A stretch of DNA of 7,618 bases, from contig JAGLYT010000072.1 in NCBI GenBank assembly GCA_023132075.1, positions 1-7,618 on the forward strand. Direction: 5' to 3'. This document shows positions 1 to 6,848 of the stretch, one piece after another. Within the stretch, counting starts at the first letter, position 1. The number at the start of each line of letters is the position of its first letter. The notes under the pieces were generated by a model. That model saw nothing but the letters and a program-made list of their open reading frames with translations, had not been told where the DNA came from and did no database searches. The position numbers and the translations under genes are program-made. This stretch comes from JAGLHV01 sp023132075 [NCBI: bacterium] (lineage in GTDB: Bacteria; CBDUZB01; JAGLHV01).

Positions 1-182
1 GACTTAGAGTTTTTATTTGAAAAAACTCTGTAGTCGAATTGATCCTTCGACGACTGAAAGGAGTCGGAGGGGTCGCGTGTTTAATTTCCTGCAGCATAGT
101 TGAAGGGCTCAGTAAAGGGTCTCGGGGTTGTTGATTTAGGATTTTATGAAGTGGAAAAAATTGAATTTTAAAAAGGCAAAAA
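1..182. other. Gene-free segment with stacked short inverted repeats and a GC-rich patch
   Basis: No convincing gene is present. Seen directly: a perfect 9-bp inverted repeat (6-14 with 21-29, 6-base loop), a 6-bp one (33-38 with 46-51, 7-base loop) and a 5-bp one (51-55 with 62-66, 6-base loop). The last two share base 51, so they cannot both form completely. About 61-130 is a little over half G+C, while the surrounding genes are about one third. None of the stems is followed by a T-run, so they do not look like intrinsic terminators. The segment could be the end of a structured RNA, a dispersed intergenic repeat, or the leader of the next gene. I do not recognise an RNA family in it. Confidence 0.5.
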
Positions 183-1556
183 ATGAGAAAATATATTTTA
201 GTTAATATATTAATATTTTTTTTATTTAGTTCTTCACCTCTTTTTTCTAAAGATAAAACGAATGGGGTAAAATATTTTTATCAAAAAAAGTATGAAAAAG
301 CGGTTGCTTGTTTTGAGGCGGAATTAAAAATAAACCCGGAAAACCGGAAGGTTAAAAAAAATCTTATTTTAAGTTGTCAACAGCTCGTAAATCAATATGT
401 AGAAAATAAAAATTGGAATAAAGCCATTGAATACAGTAAAAAAATATTGGAATTGGATAAAAACGACCAAATATTAAAAAAAAATGTTGCGGTTTTATAT
501 AATAATTATGCTTTAACTTATTCTTCCGGGGAAAATTTGATTTATGTTTGTAAATATTTCCGTGCAGCATTAAAATACGATCCCGATAATGACCAAATTA
601 AGAAAAATTTTTCTGTTGCTTTGACTAATAAAGCAGGTGATGAATATGGAAAAAAGAGATTTTCTTCAGCTTCACAATTGTTAGAAGAAGCAATTATTTA
701 CGATGATAAAAATTGGAATGCTTATATATATCTTGGTGAAATAGCTTATTCTTTGGATAATTTAAATGAAGCAGTTAAATATTGGAGAAAGGCTTTGACC
801 TTAAATCCGTCACTTACGGATTTAAAATCACGGTTGGAAAAAGTAGAACGGGAAAATCAGATTGAAAATAAATTCAATACCGCAAAGATTAAATATTTCA
901 AAGTAAAATTTGAAGGATACAGAGATTCTGAAAATGCGTGGAAAGCTTTAAGAATTCTTGAAAATGCCCGTTATAAAATAGGATCTGATTTCAAGTTATA
1001 TCCAACATTTACGATAACAGTAATTATTTATACTTCTAAACAATTTAATACACTGACAAATTCACTTGATTGGGCTTTAGGAATGTACGACGGGAAAATA
1101 AGGGTGAAAAAGGAAGACTTAATTAAAGGTGAAAAATTGTTGAGGCGCATCTTGTACCATGAATATACTCATGCGCTTATTCATAAAATAACTAAAGGAA
1201 ACATTCCCATTTGGTTAAATGAAGGAATTGCTCAGTTTGAAGAACCGGATAAAGATAACATTCCCCGTGAAAAAAAGTGGTTACGAAATAAATTGCAAAA
1301 AAAAGAATTAATTTCTATTTCTAAATTGGAAACTATTTTTGCCGTAAGAAATGATATAAACGATCTTACACTTGCCTATTTAGAATCTAAAATTTTTGTA
1401 TGTTATCTTATGGACAGATATGGTTTTCACCATTTCGATAAATTATTGAAATGTTTGGGAAAAGGGGAAAAGTTTGATGTGTCATTAAAAAATATTTTTT
1501 ATAAAGACCTTGAAAAATTAGAAGAAGAGTGGCTTTTTTATTTAAATCGCAATTAA
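183..1556 (+). CDS. Exported TPR protein with C-terminal peptidase MA-like (gluzincin) domain
   Basis: Predicted 457-residue exported protein. Residues 1-22 form a signal peptide: Met-Arg-Lys, a hydrophobic core, then a Ser-rich stretch ending near FSKD. No lipobox Cys is seen. Residues about 27-215 hold TPR-like helical repeats; clear units are near 27-60 and 177-210, and the middle ones are degenerate. Residues about 270-457 resemble the peptidase MA family, with the zinc-binding helix HEYTH at 326-330 and a downstream NEG at 346-348, whose E347 would be the third zinc ligand. The catalytic glutamate is E327. All expected active-site residues are present, so it may be an active zinc metallopeptidase in the periplasm or on the cell surface, with the TPRs binding a partner. 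The substrate is unknown. The start is supported by AAGG at 173-176, six bases before the ATG. The next gene begins 90 bp downstream. Confidence 0.85.
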   Translation: MRKYILVNILIFFLFSSSPLFSKDKTNGVKYFYQKKYEKAVACFEAELKINPENRKVKKNLILSCQQLVNQYVENKNWNKAIEYSKKILELDKNDQILKKNVAVLYNNYALTYSSGENLIYVCKYFRAALKYDPDNDQIKKNFSVALTNKAGDEYGKKRFSSASQLLEEAIIYDDKNWNAYIYLGEIAYSLDNLNEAVKYWRKALTLNPSLTDLKSRLEKVERENQIENKFNTAKIKYFKVKFEGYRDSENAWKALRILENARYKIGSDFKLYPTFTITVIIYTSKQFNTLTNSLDWALGMYDGKIRVKKEDLIKGEKLLRRILYHEYTHALIHKITKGNIPIWLNEGIAQFEEPDKDNIPREKKWLRNKLQKKELISISKLETIFAVRNDINDLTLAYLESKIFVCYLMDRYGFHHFDKLLKCLGKGEKFDVSLKNIFYKDLEKLEEEWLFYLNRN

Positions 1557-1646
1557 GTTTAAGACTTACTGAGTTTTTCGCAAATCCAATATTATCATAT
1601 CGAACCTTGAATTTTTTATACTATGCAGTAAAAAGGGGAATTAGGT

Positions 1647-3362
1647 ATGAGTGCATTACAATTTTGGCGCAAATCGACTTTAAAAAATGCAATACTTATC
1701 AGTATTTTATTTTCTGTAATATACACAGCATTTCTTGTCCACATTCCTTATTTTAACATATTAAAGCTTAAAACAAATGATTTTTTCTGTAGATTAGCCT
1801 ATAAAAAAAAGATTCCCGGTTCACAGATTGACAACATCGTTTTAATTTCCATAGATGATGAATCAAATAAAATTATTGGGAAACGCTGGCCATGGTCACG
1901 CGATGTTTATGCCTGCCTGATAGACAGAATCAATCAGTATCATCCGAAAGTAATTGGTATGGACATAGCTTTTTTGGGTAAAAGCCAGAAAATAGAAACT
2001 GATTTATTTTTTGCTGATTCTCTGAAAAAAGCGGGAAATGTTCTTCTTGCCGCTTATTTTAATTTCCCTGATTATATAGTTCCCTGTGAAATGTTTTCAG
2101 AATCTGCTCTGGGATATGGTATTATTAATAATTCTCGGGATAAAGATTTGTGTGCTCGTCGGGCCCAATTAATTTCTTTATATAATACCGGGGAATTAAT
2201 TGATTACTCTCTTGGATTGAAGTTGGTTTGTTCTTATTTTGGTATCCCTATAAAAAACATAAAAAGAATCGGTTTGACGAAAATCGAGTCTTTTTGCCCG
2301 GACAAAAAAATCCAAATTCCTATTTGTAAGGACGGGACAATATTTGTAAATTATATTGCCGGAAGGGAAAGATTTCTGGTTATACCGGTTTGGAAAGTAC
2401 TTAAGGAAACTTTTTCGCCCGAAATCTTTAAGGATAAAATAGTTATAATTGGAGCATTTAGTGAAGCATTCCATGATATTTCTCTTACTCCGCTGGGATT
2501 AAAACCAGGAGTTATAATTTTAGCTAATCAGGTGCTTATGTTAATGGAGGAAAATTTTATAAAAGAAATCCCCTTTGTTTTAAATTCTTTTATTATATTA
2601 ATTCTTGCAATTGTTACAGCGATATTTGTTTTTCGGCTGAATATCTTTATGGGTGCTATCTTTCTTTTTTTCGAAATATTTGTTTTGGAATTTATCGGGT
2701 TTAAAATGTTTATGTATAATTTATGGGGGGATTTTTTTGCTCCGCTTTTAATTTTACCGGGCTTATATTTAACGATAAATTTATATAAATATAGTGCTTT
2801 ATTATTAGAACAGGGATATTTGAAAAAACAGGCAATTACTGATGAACTAACGGGTTTATACACCTACCGCTATTTTCAGGGGGCAATTAAAAATGAATTT
2901 GAGAAGACGTCCAGATATAAAACGAGTTTCTCTTTTGTGATTTTCGACGTGGATCACTTTAAAAGTATAAATGATACCTATGGGCATAAAACAGGGAATG
3001 TTGTTTTACGAAAAATTTCGGATATTATGAGAAATTCTTTCAGAAAAACAGATGTTTTGGCCCGTTTCGGGGGTGACGAGTTTTGTGTTATTATTCCTTT
3101 GGTAGATGAAGTTAATTTGTTGAAGATGGTAAATAAGTTAAGAAAAAGCGTTGAGGAAACTAAATTTCCAGGGGTAAAGAAAAAGATTACGATAAGCATA
3201 GGTGTAACTTTGCTTCCTGAACCCAAGATTCTTTCTGCGGAAAAATTATTTGAGTGTTCTGATATTGCTTTATACCAGGCAAAAAAAATGGGGAGAAATA
3301 GAATTTGTGTTTTCAACTCGGAATTATTTGAAAAAGGTGAAATGTCAGATGATAAATTCTAA
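1647..3362 (+). CDS. CHASE2-GGDEF membrane-bound diguanylate cyclase
   Basis: Predicted 571-residue inner-membrane sensor that makes cyclic di-GMP from two GTP. It has the usual CHASE2 layout: one N-terminal membrane helix (about 15-37), an extracytoplasmic CHASE2 domain (about 40-303), three closely packed hydrophobic helices (about 308-380), and a cytoplasmic GGDEF domain (about 395-560). CHASE2 signatures are the RWPWSR segment at 80-85, IGMDIAF at 103-109 and the KDKIVIIGA strand at 262-270, followed by TPLG and PGV. In the GGDEF domain, the metal-site loop FDVDHFK is at 433-439 and an intact GGDEF motif at 475-479. An RxxD product-inhibition site (R466, D469) sits at the normal distance upstream. 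Cyclase activity with feedback inhibition is therefore expected. The ligand of the sensor domain is unknown. The ATG follows AGGGG at 1633-1637 with nine bases between. No EAL or HD-GYP domain is attached. Confidence 0.95.
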   Translation: MSALQFWRKSTLKNAILISILFSVIYTAFLVHIPYFNILKLKTNDFFCRLAYKKKIPGSQIDNIVLISIDDESNKIIGKRWPWSRDVYACLIDRINQYHPKVIGMDIAFLGKSQKIETDLFFADSLKKAGNVLLAAYFNFPDYIVPCEMFSESALGYGIINNSRDKDLCARRAQLISLYNTGELIDYSLGLKLVCSYFGIPIKNIKRIGLTKIESFCPDKKIQIPICKDGTIFVNYIAGRERFLVIPVWKVLKETFSPEIFKDKIVIIGAFSEAFHDISLTPLGLKPGVIILANQVLMLMEENFIKEIPFVLNSFIILILAIVTAIFVFRLNIFMGAIFLFFEIFVLEFIGFKMFMYNLWGDFFAPLLILPGLYLTINLYKYSALLLEQGYLKKQAITDELTGLYTYRYFQGAIKNEFEKTSRYKTSFSFVIFDVDHFKSINDTYGHKTGNVVLRKISDIMRNSFRKTDVLARFGGDEFCVIIPLVDEVNLLKMVNKLRKSVEETKFPGVKKKITISIGVTLLPEPKILSAEKLFECSDIALYQAKKMGRNRICVFNSELFEKGEMSDDKF

Positions 3363-3442
3363 ACTTAGCTGATAAAAATTACCGGAATAAATGTTTTTGT
3401 TATGGTTAATGAAGTAGTCTTTTCTATAATATAGTAAAATGC

Positions 3443-3472
3443 TTGACTTCTTATTTTTAATTTTGATACAAT
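3443..3472 (+). promoter_or_regulatory. Extended -10 sigma-70 promoter upstream of the YjbH-like gene
   Basis: TTGACT (3443-3448) and TACAAT (3467-3472) are separated by 18 bases; each matches consensus at five of six positions. The -10 is preceded by TG plus one base (TGATACAAT), the extended -10 pattern. Transcription would start near 3479. That is downstream of the first in-frame ATG at 3439 and leaves an untranslated leader of about 220 bases before the ATG at 3703. Chance matches are not rare in AT-rich DNA, so this is good but not decisive. Confidence 0.6.
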
Positions 3473-3478
3473 CAAAAA

Positions 3479-3702
3479 AATGTATAGGGAGGGGAACAAA
3501 AAGAGTTAATTCGGTATTTCAAAAAATAATCAAGGGTAAAGATGTTATACTTAAAGTATTTGCTCAAAAAAAATTAAAATGTTTACTACATCAAATCATC
3601 CGGATAGTTAGTATTGCGGTTATTTCAATCAATCTTTTTATTACTATGTTAGCAGACTGTTTTTTTTCTCTGTTTATTGGTTTATTGAGGACAAACTTTA
3701 AA
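3479..3702 (+). other. Long leader of the YjbH-like gene, open in the same reading frame
   Basis: This stretch lies between the inferred transcription start and the preferred start codon. The downstream gene's frame is open back to a TAA at 3427-3429, so an alternative protein could begin at ATG 3439 and carry 88 extra residues. That extra part is basic at first, with a hydrophobic run (IIRIVSIAVISINLF) near its end, and shows no family I know. A mini-ORF in another frame (ATG 3542 to stop 3575-3577, 11 codons) has AAGGG five bases upstream and might be a leader peptide. I do not see the conserved core of a c-di-GMP riboswitch or another riboswitch I recognise. No hairpin with a T-run was found. 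Confidence 0.4.
3687..3691 (+). promoter_or_regulatory. Ribosome binding site supporting the internal start at 3703
   Basis: GAGGA lies 11 bases before ATG 3703, a slightly long spacing. It supports initiation directly at the signal peptide rather than at ATG 3439, which lacks a comparable upstream purine-rich site (the bases before it are TATAGTAAA). Confidence 0.5.
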
Positions 3703-4380
3703 ATGAAAAAATTTTTTAAAAAAATGTTTTTGATTATAATTTTGTTAAATTTTTCATCTCCGGGATTTTTAATGGCGGATATTGGAAAATATTATGTAAA
3801 AAAATATTTTCAGGATACGATGGCGATAAAGGGATATACCGGATATATTATTACTCCGGCATGTGAAGTTGTTAAACATAAAAATTATAATTTAGGAATA
3901 CATGAATATAATGCAAGTTTTAATTGCGGGCTTATTCCCCGCGGAGAAATTGGTTTTACGGTTAAAGTTGATGAAATTAATATGTTGGAAAAAATGGAGT
4001 TGAATGCGAAATACATGATTTTGCCTTTCAAGGAAGATTTGAATAAATTAAAATTATCCATAGGCATTAAAAATCATACCCCTTACTTGATGGGAGGAAA
4101 ACATTTTTTTTGCTTTTATCATTTTGGATTGCAGGGGGGAATAGGTTTTGATAATCCTGAAAATTCTCAATTGAAAGCTATTCCGTTTGTATCTTTTTAT
4201 AAAGTTATTTATAAATCCATGTTTGTTTTAGATTATGATGATTATGAAAAACAGTGTAATATTGGTGTTCATTTTCTTCTTTCTCCCAAGTTAAAGTTAG
4301 ATATATTTATAATCAATTTAAACAAAAAATTTACGAATATTCTTGATAATATGATTTTCGGATTAAGTTTTACGGGATGA
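3703..4380 (+). CDS. Small exported YjbH-like outer-membrane beta-barrel protein (tentative)
   Basis: Preferred start is ATG 3703, giving 225 residues; the same frame is open to ATG 3439 (313 residues). From 3703 the product opens with a textbook signal peptide: MKKFFKK, a hydrophobic core, then SPGFLMA at 19-25 with likely cleavage before D26. The mature part begins with a GYTGYIITPACEV segment (44-56) that resembles the Gly-rich 'GxxGxxxTPxA' opening of YjbH-type proteins. Alternating polar/hydrophobic strands then suggest an outer-membrane barrel. It is much shorter than enterobacterial YjbH, whose genes accompany exopolysaccharide export. The C-terminus ends LSFTG, close to but not the classical terminal aromatic barrel signal. 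Family assignment is by motif resemblance only; a generic small barrel is the alternative. It lies downstream of the diguanylate cyclase, but its own promoter suggests separate control. Confidence 0.6.
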   Translation: MKKFFKKMFLIIILLNFSSPGFLMADIGKYYVKKYFQDTMAIKGYTGYIITPACEVVKHKNYNLGIHEYNASFNCGLIPRGEIGFTVKVDEINMLEKMELNAKYMILPFKEDLNKLKLSIGIKNHTPYLMGGKHFFCFYHFGLQGGIGFDNPENSQLKAIPFVSFYKVIYKSMFVLDYDDYEKQCNIGVHFLLSPKLKLDIFIINLNKKFTNILDNMIFGLSFTG

Positions 4381-4481
4381 TATAATTATGCCAAATTAAA
4401 GAGTTACGTTTCCAATGATTTTTATTGTTCAGAGTTGAAGTCCGTAAACAAACGAAAAAGTATAGTTTGTATCTTTTAAAT

Positions 4482-4510
4482 TTGACTATTTTGGGTAAAA
4501 TAATTATAAT
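4482..4510 (+). promoter_or_regulatory. Sigma-70 promoter of the sigma factor gene
   Basis: TTGACT (4482-4487) and a perfect TATAAT (4505-4510) are separated by exactly 17 bases, the best promoter match in the window. Transcription would start near 4517 and leave a leader of about 118 bases before ATG 4635. The gene-free interval 4381-4628 contains nothing else gene-like. A weak 6-bp inverted repeat (4448-4453 with 4465-4470) lies just upstream of the -35. Confidence 0.75.
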
Positions 4511-4563
4511 AAGAAGAAATTCCCGATAAAGTATTTGTAATTGAATGTTTAGTTTAAAGATTG

Positions 4564-4596
4564 ATTGCTAAGTAAAGCCATGTTGAGCAATAATGG
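4564..4596 (+). promoter_or_regulatory. Possible stem or pseudoknot in the sigma factor leader
   Basis: ATTGCT at 4564-4569 is exactly complementary to AGCAAT at 4586-4591. Inside that loop, CCAT at 4578-4581 is complementary to ATGG at 4593-4596, just past the stem, the arrangement of an H-type pseudoknot. The pairings are short, so chance is a real possibility. Confidence 0.2.
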
Positions 4597-4623
4597 AATT
4601 TTAAGTTTTAGATTTTAATTACG

Positions 4624-4629
4624 AAAGGG
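4624..4629 (+). promoter_or_regulatory. Ribosome binding site deciding the sigma factor start
   Basis: AAAGGG lies five bases before ATG 4635. The alternative in-frame GTG at 4629 overlaps this site and so could not use it, which makes the ATG the preferred start. The difference is two residues. Confidence 0.65.
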
Positions 4630-4634
4630 TGTTT

Positions 4635-5462
4635 ATGCAAAATTTAGATTCTGTTAGGTTGTATTTTAATAAAGTTAGGAAGATTCCTTTAATTGGGAAA
4701 GATGAGTTCAAAGGATTATGTGAAAGGGTTGAAGCAGGGGACAAAAAAGCTAAACAGAGAATGATTGAAGGTAATCTCCGCTTGGTGATTACTTTGGCTA
4801 AGAAGTTTAATGGGCAGGGTCTTTCTTTTCTTGATTTAGTTGAAGAAGGTAATCTCGGTTTAATTAGAGCTGTTGAAAAATTTGAGTATAAGAAAGGATT
4901 TAAATTTAGTACTTATGCTATTTGGTGGATAAATCAAGCAATGAAGAGAGCAATTGAAAATCAAACCAAAACAATTCGAATTCCTATTCACACTTTAGAG
5001 ACAATAAAAAAATGGGTAAAAACGTGGGAAAAGTTACAGCGTAAATTAGGAAGAAACCCTTCTTCAAAAGAAATGTCCAAGAAATTATGTATTCCGGTGG
5101 CAAGAATAAAAAGAATTGTAGAAGCCACGGAAGTATCTCGAACTATTGGGTCTTTGGATGTTCCGCTGGATGATGAAATGGGATTGTTTTTAAGTGATGT
5201 GATAAGTGATAAGACAAAGATTAGTTCTCCCGATAAGGTTATTTCCTCTTTGAAATTAAATCAACAAATGGAAGAGGCAATACAAAAATTAAAGGAGAAG
5301 CAAAAACAAGTAATTAATCTGCGTTTTGGTCTGGATGGTGAAGGTTCCCGTACTTTGCAGGAGATTGGCAAGAAAATGGGTCTTTCCCGGGAAAGAGTAA
5401 GGCAAATCGAAAAAGTTGCTTTGGAGAGATTGCGAATAATTGCCCGTCGATTAAATTTATAA
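4635..5462 (+). CDS. Compact RNA polymerase sigma factor of the sigma-70 family (group 2-like)
   Basis: Predicted 275-residue sigma subunit directing RNA polymerase to promoters. Region 1.2 is at about 4-34 ([10 protein letters not shown]). Region 2 is at 43-112, with the core-binding segment and [17 protein letters not shown] at 91-107. Region 3 is at about 118-195, including the finger-like [14 protein letters not shown]. Region 4 is at 210-270, with the helix-turn-helix [19 protein letters not shown] at 240-258. Region 1.1 and the large non-conserved insert of primary RpoD proteins are absent. Aligned by eye to E. coli RpoD, the -35-contacting residues R584, E585, R588 and Q589 are kept (R252, E253, R256, Q257), as are the melting aromatics (F91, Y94, W97, W98). 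In region 2.4, Q437 is kept (Q101) but R436 and T440 become N100 and K104. The [11 protein letters not shown] stretch resembles RpoS. An alternative or stress-type sigma is likely, but a reduced primary sigma cannot be excluded. Confidence 0.93.
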   Translation: MQNLDSVRLYFNKVRKIPLIGKDEFKGLCERVEAGDKKAKQRMIEGNLRLVITLAKKFNGQGLSFLDLVEEGNLGLIRAVEKFEYKKGFKFSTYAIWWINQAMKRAIENQTKTIRIPIHTLETIKKWVKTWEKLQRKLGRNPSSKEMSKKLCIPVARIKRIVEATEVSRTIGSLDVPLDDEMGLFLSDVISDKTKISSPDKVISSLKLNQQMEEAIQKLKEKQKQVINLRFGLDGEGSRTLQEIGKKMGLSRERVRQIEKVALERLRIIARRLNL

Positions 5463-5559
5463 AAACAGTACAATTAATAAAACACATAGTTTCCTTTTAT
5501 TTTCAAAGCGATAAATAGGAAGACTTGGAATAATTATATTTTTTTTACAGGAGGATAAA

Positions 5560-6075
5560 ATGCAGGATTTGAAAGAGTTGGTTCGGGATGTTCCGGATTT
5601 TCCGAAAAAAGGGATAATTTTTAAAGATATAACAACACTCCTAAAAGAAGGATGGGCATTAAAAAAAGTCATAGATGTTTTTGCCGAGTATTACCAGGGA
5701 AAAGGTATTGACAGAATAGTGAGTATGGAGTCAAGAGGGTTTCCCCTGGGAGCTGCTTTAGCTTATAAAATGGGGATTGGTATCGCATTAGTGCGTAAAG
5801 CAGGAAAACTTCCGGCAGAAACGGTAGAAGCGACGTATCAATTAGAATATGGTTCGGATTCTTTGGAATTACATTGCGACAGCATAAATCCCGGAATGAA
5901 AGTATTAATTGTGGATGATTTATTAGCTACGGGGGGAACAGCAAAGGCCGTGGTTGATTTAGTAAAAAAACTAAATGGAGAGATTGCGGGATTTGGTTTT
6001 TTGATTGAACTTTCTTTTTTGCCCGGGCGTGATAACTTGAAGGGGTATGATATCTTTTCAATTATCAAATATTAA
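5560..6075 (+). CDS. apt: Adenine phosphoribosyltransferase
   Basis: Cytosolic purine-salvage enzyme that converts adenine and PRPP to AMP and pyrophosphate. The 171-residue length is normal for the family. Signatures: VPDFPKKGIIFKDIT at 11-25, ESRGF at 57-61, the flexible-loop segment RKAGKLP at 79-85 (family usually RKPGKLP), and the PRPP-binding motif VLIVDDLLATGGT at 115-127 with both acidic residues D119 and D120. It ends with the usual LPGR plus a short tail. The start has a near-perfect AGGAGG at 5549-5554, five bases before the ATG. It lies 97 bp after the sigma factor gene with no terminator seen between, so read-through is possible. The tRNA gene begins six bases after its stop codon. 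Confidence 0.97.
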   Translation: MQDLKELVRDVPDFPKKGIIFKDITTLLKEGWALKKVIDVFAEYYQGKGIDRIVSMESRGFPLGAALAYKMGIGIALVRKAGKLPAETVEATYQLEYGSDSLELHCDSINPGMKVLIVDDLLATGGTAKAVVDLVKKLNGEIAGFGFLIELSFLPGRDNLKGYDIFSIIKY

Positions 6076-6081
6076 CGTTTT

Positions 6082-6155
6082 GCCCCTGTAGCTCAGATGG
6101 ATAGAGCGAGGGCGTCCTAAGCCTTGCGTCGGGGGTTCGAATCCCTCCAGGGGCG
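6082..6155 (+). tRNA. tRNA-Arg (anticodon CCU)
   Basis: A complete 74-base cloverleaf. The acceptor stem pairs 6082-6088 with 6148-6154, with discriminator G at 6155. The D arm is GCTC/GAGC with a nine-base loop. The anticodon stem AGGGC/GCCTT contains one G-U pair. The anticodon loop is GTCCTAA, with CCT at 6116-6118 reading the codon AGG. The variable region is five bases, and the T arm has the TTCGAAT loop. A purine (G) occupies position 32, where a pyrimidine is usual. The 3' CCA is not encoded and must be added enzymatically. Lying between apt and the PHP gene, it is probably released from a shared transcript. Confidence 0.95.
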
Positions 6156-6194
6156 TATGTTTGTTGAATTAAACGATGTAAATGAGGTGGTTTT

Positions 6195-6848
6195 ATGATT
6201 GATTTACATACCCATACATTCTTTAGTGATGGATTATTAATTCCTTCCGAACTTGTTTGGCAGGCGAAGATTAAGGGATATACTGCAATTGCTATTACCG
6301 ACCATGCGGATAGTTCTAATATTGATTTTATCATTCCCCGGATGATTAAAGTTTGTACTGAATTAACACAGGAATATGAAATGGAAGTTCTTCCGGGGGT
6401 AGAATTAACTTATGTTCCTCCCGGATTAATTAGTGTTTTAACTAATCAGGCTCGGCATTTAGGAGCAAAAATTGTTATTGTTCATGGGGAAACCACTGTT
6501 GAGCCTGTTCCTCCGGGGACAAATAGAGCAGGTTTGTTAAGTGAGATTGATATTCTTGCCCATCCCGGAAGGATTACATCCGAGGATGTAGAGTTAGCCA
6601 AAAAAAATAACGTTTTATTAGAAATAAGCTCACGGCGGGGTCATTGTTTAACCAATAGATTCGTGGCAGATTTAGCCAAAAAACTACAGGCCGGGTTAAT
6701 TTTTAATACGGATGCTCATATTCCGGAAGACTTACTCAATGATGAGCAGGCATTAGAAGTAGTTAAAGAGGCGGGATTGGGAAAAGATGACCTGGAAATG
6801 ATGTGGAATAATGCTAAAGAACTGATAAAAACTAAAAAGGGGAAATAA
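6195..6848 (+). CDS. PHP-domain metallophosphoesterase (histidinol-phosphatase-like)
   Basis: Predicted 217-residue cytosolic metal-dependent hydrolase of the PHP fold. All expected metal-ligand motifs are in order: HTHTFFSDG at 5-13 (H5, H7, D12), TDH at 35-37, PGVE at 67-70, VHGE at 96-99, AHPG at 122-125 and NTDAH at 171-175. It resembles the stand-alone 'histidinol phosphate phosphatase domain' proteins and is shorter than the HisK/HisJ enzymes of histidine biosynthesis. The true substrate could be another phosphoester or a nucleotide, and no histidine gene is nearby to favour histidinol phosphate. The start has GAGGTG at 6184-6189, five bases before the ATG. The next gene's ATG follows this stop codon with no gap, so the two are almost certainly co-transcribed and perhaps translationally coupled. 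Confidence 0.9.
   Translation: MIDLHTHTFFSDGLLIPSELVWQAKIKGYTAIAITDHADSSNIDFIIPRMIKVCTELTQEYEMEVLPGVELTYVPPGLISVLTNQARHLGAKIVIVHGETTVEPVPPGTNRAGLLSEIDILAHPGRITSEDVELAKKNNVLLEISSRRGHCLTNRFVADLAKKLQAGLIFNTDAHIPEDLLNDEQALEVVKEAGLGKDDLEMMWNNAKELIKTKKGK

Noticed and set aside
1-33. Possible C-terminal tail of an upstream gene (frame 1, ending at TAG 31-33)
   Set aside because: Only ten codons are visible and they coincide with a perfect inverted repeat; too little to call a gene.
1554-1578. Possible terminator after the metallopeptidase gene (5-bp stem, then TTTTT)
   Set aside because: The stem is short and AT-rich and the T-run is separated from it by five bases; too weak.
1592-1622. Possible promoter for the cyclase gene (TTATCA, 19 bases, TATACT)
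   Set aside because: The -35 matches at only four of six positions and the spacing is long; not distinguishable from AT-rich background.
1529-1756. Plus-strand 75-codon frame bridging the metallopeptidase and cyclase genes
   Set aside because: It overlaps both well-supported genes, and I saw no ribosome site or family signature for it.
1826-1860. TTGACA with a downstream AT-rich hexamer inside the cyclase gene
   Set aside because: The -10 match is poor (ATAGAT) and it lies inside a coding region with no downstream gene to serve.
2196-3316. Several minus-strand frames of 92 to 112 codons inside the CHASE2-GGDEF gene
   Set aside because: They lie wholly within a clear gene with intact motifs and resemble no family; shadows of the real frame.
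3479-3702. c-di-GMP riboswitch in the leader downstream of the diguanylate cyclase
   Set aside because: It would fit the context, but I could not find the conserved GEMM core sequence elements.
6065-6334. Minus-strand 89-codon open frame over the tRNA
   Set aside because: It is the antisense of the tRNA gene plus the start of the PHP gene; such frames are well-known artefacts of tRNA loci.
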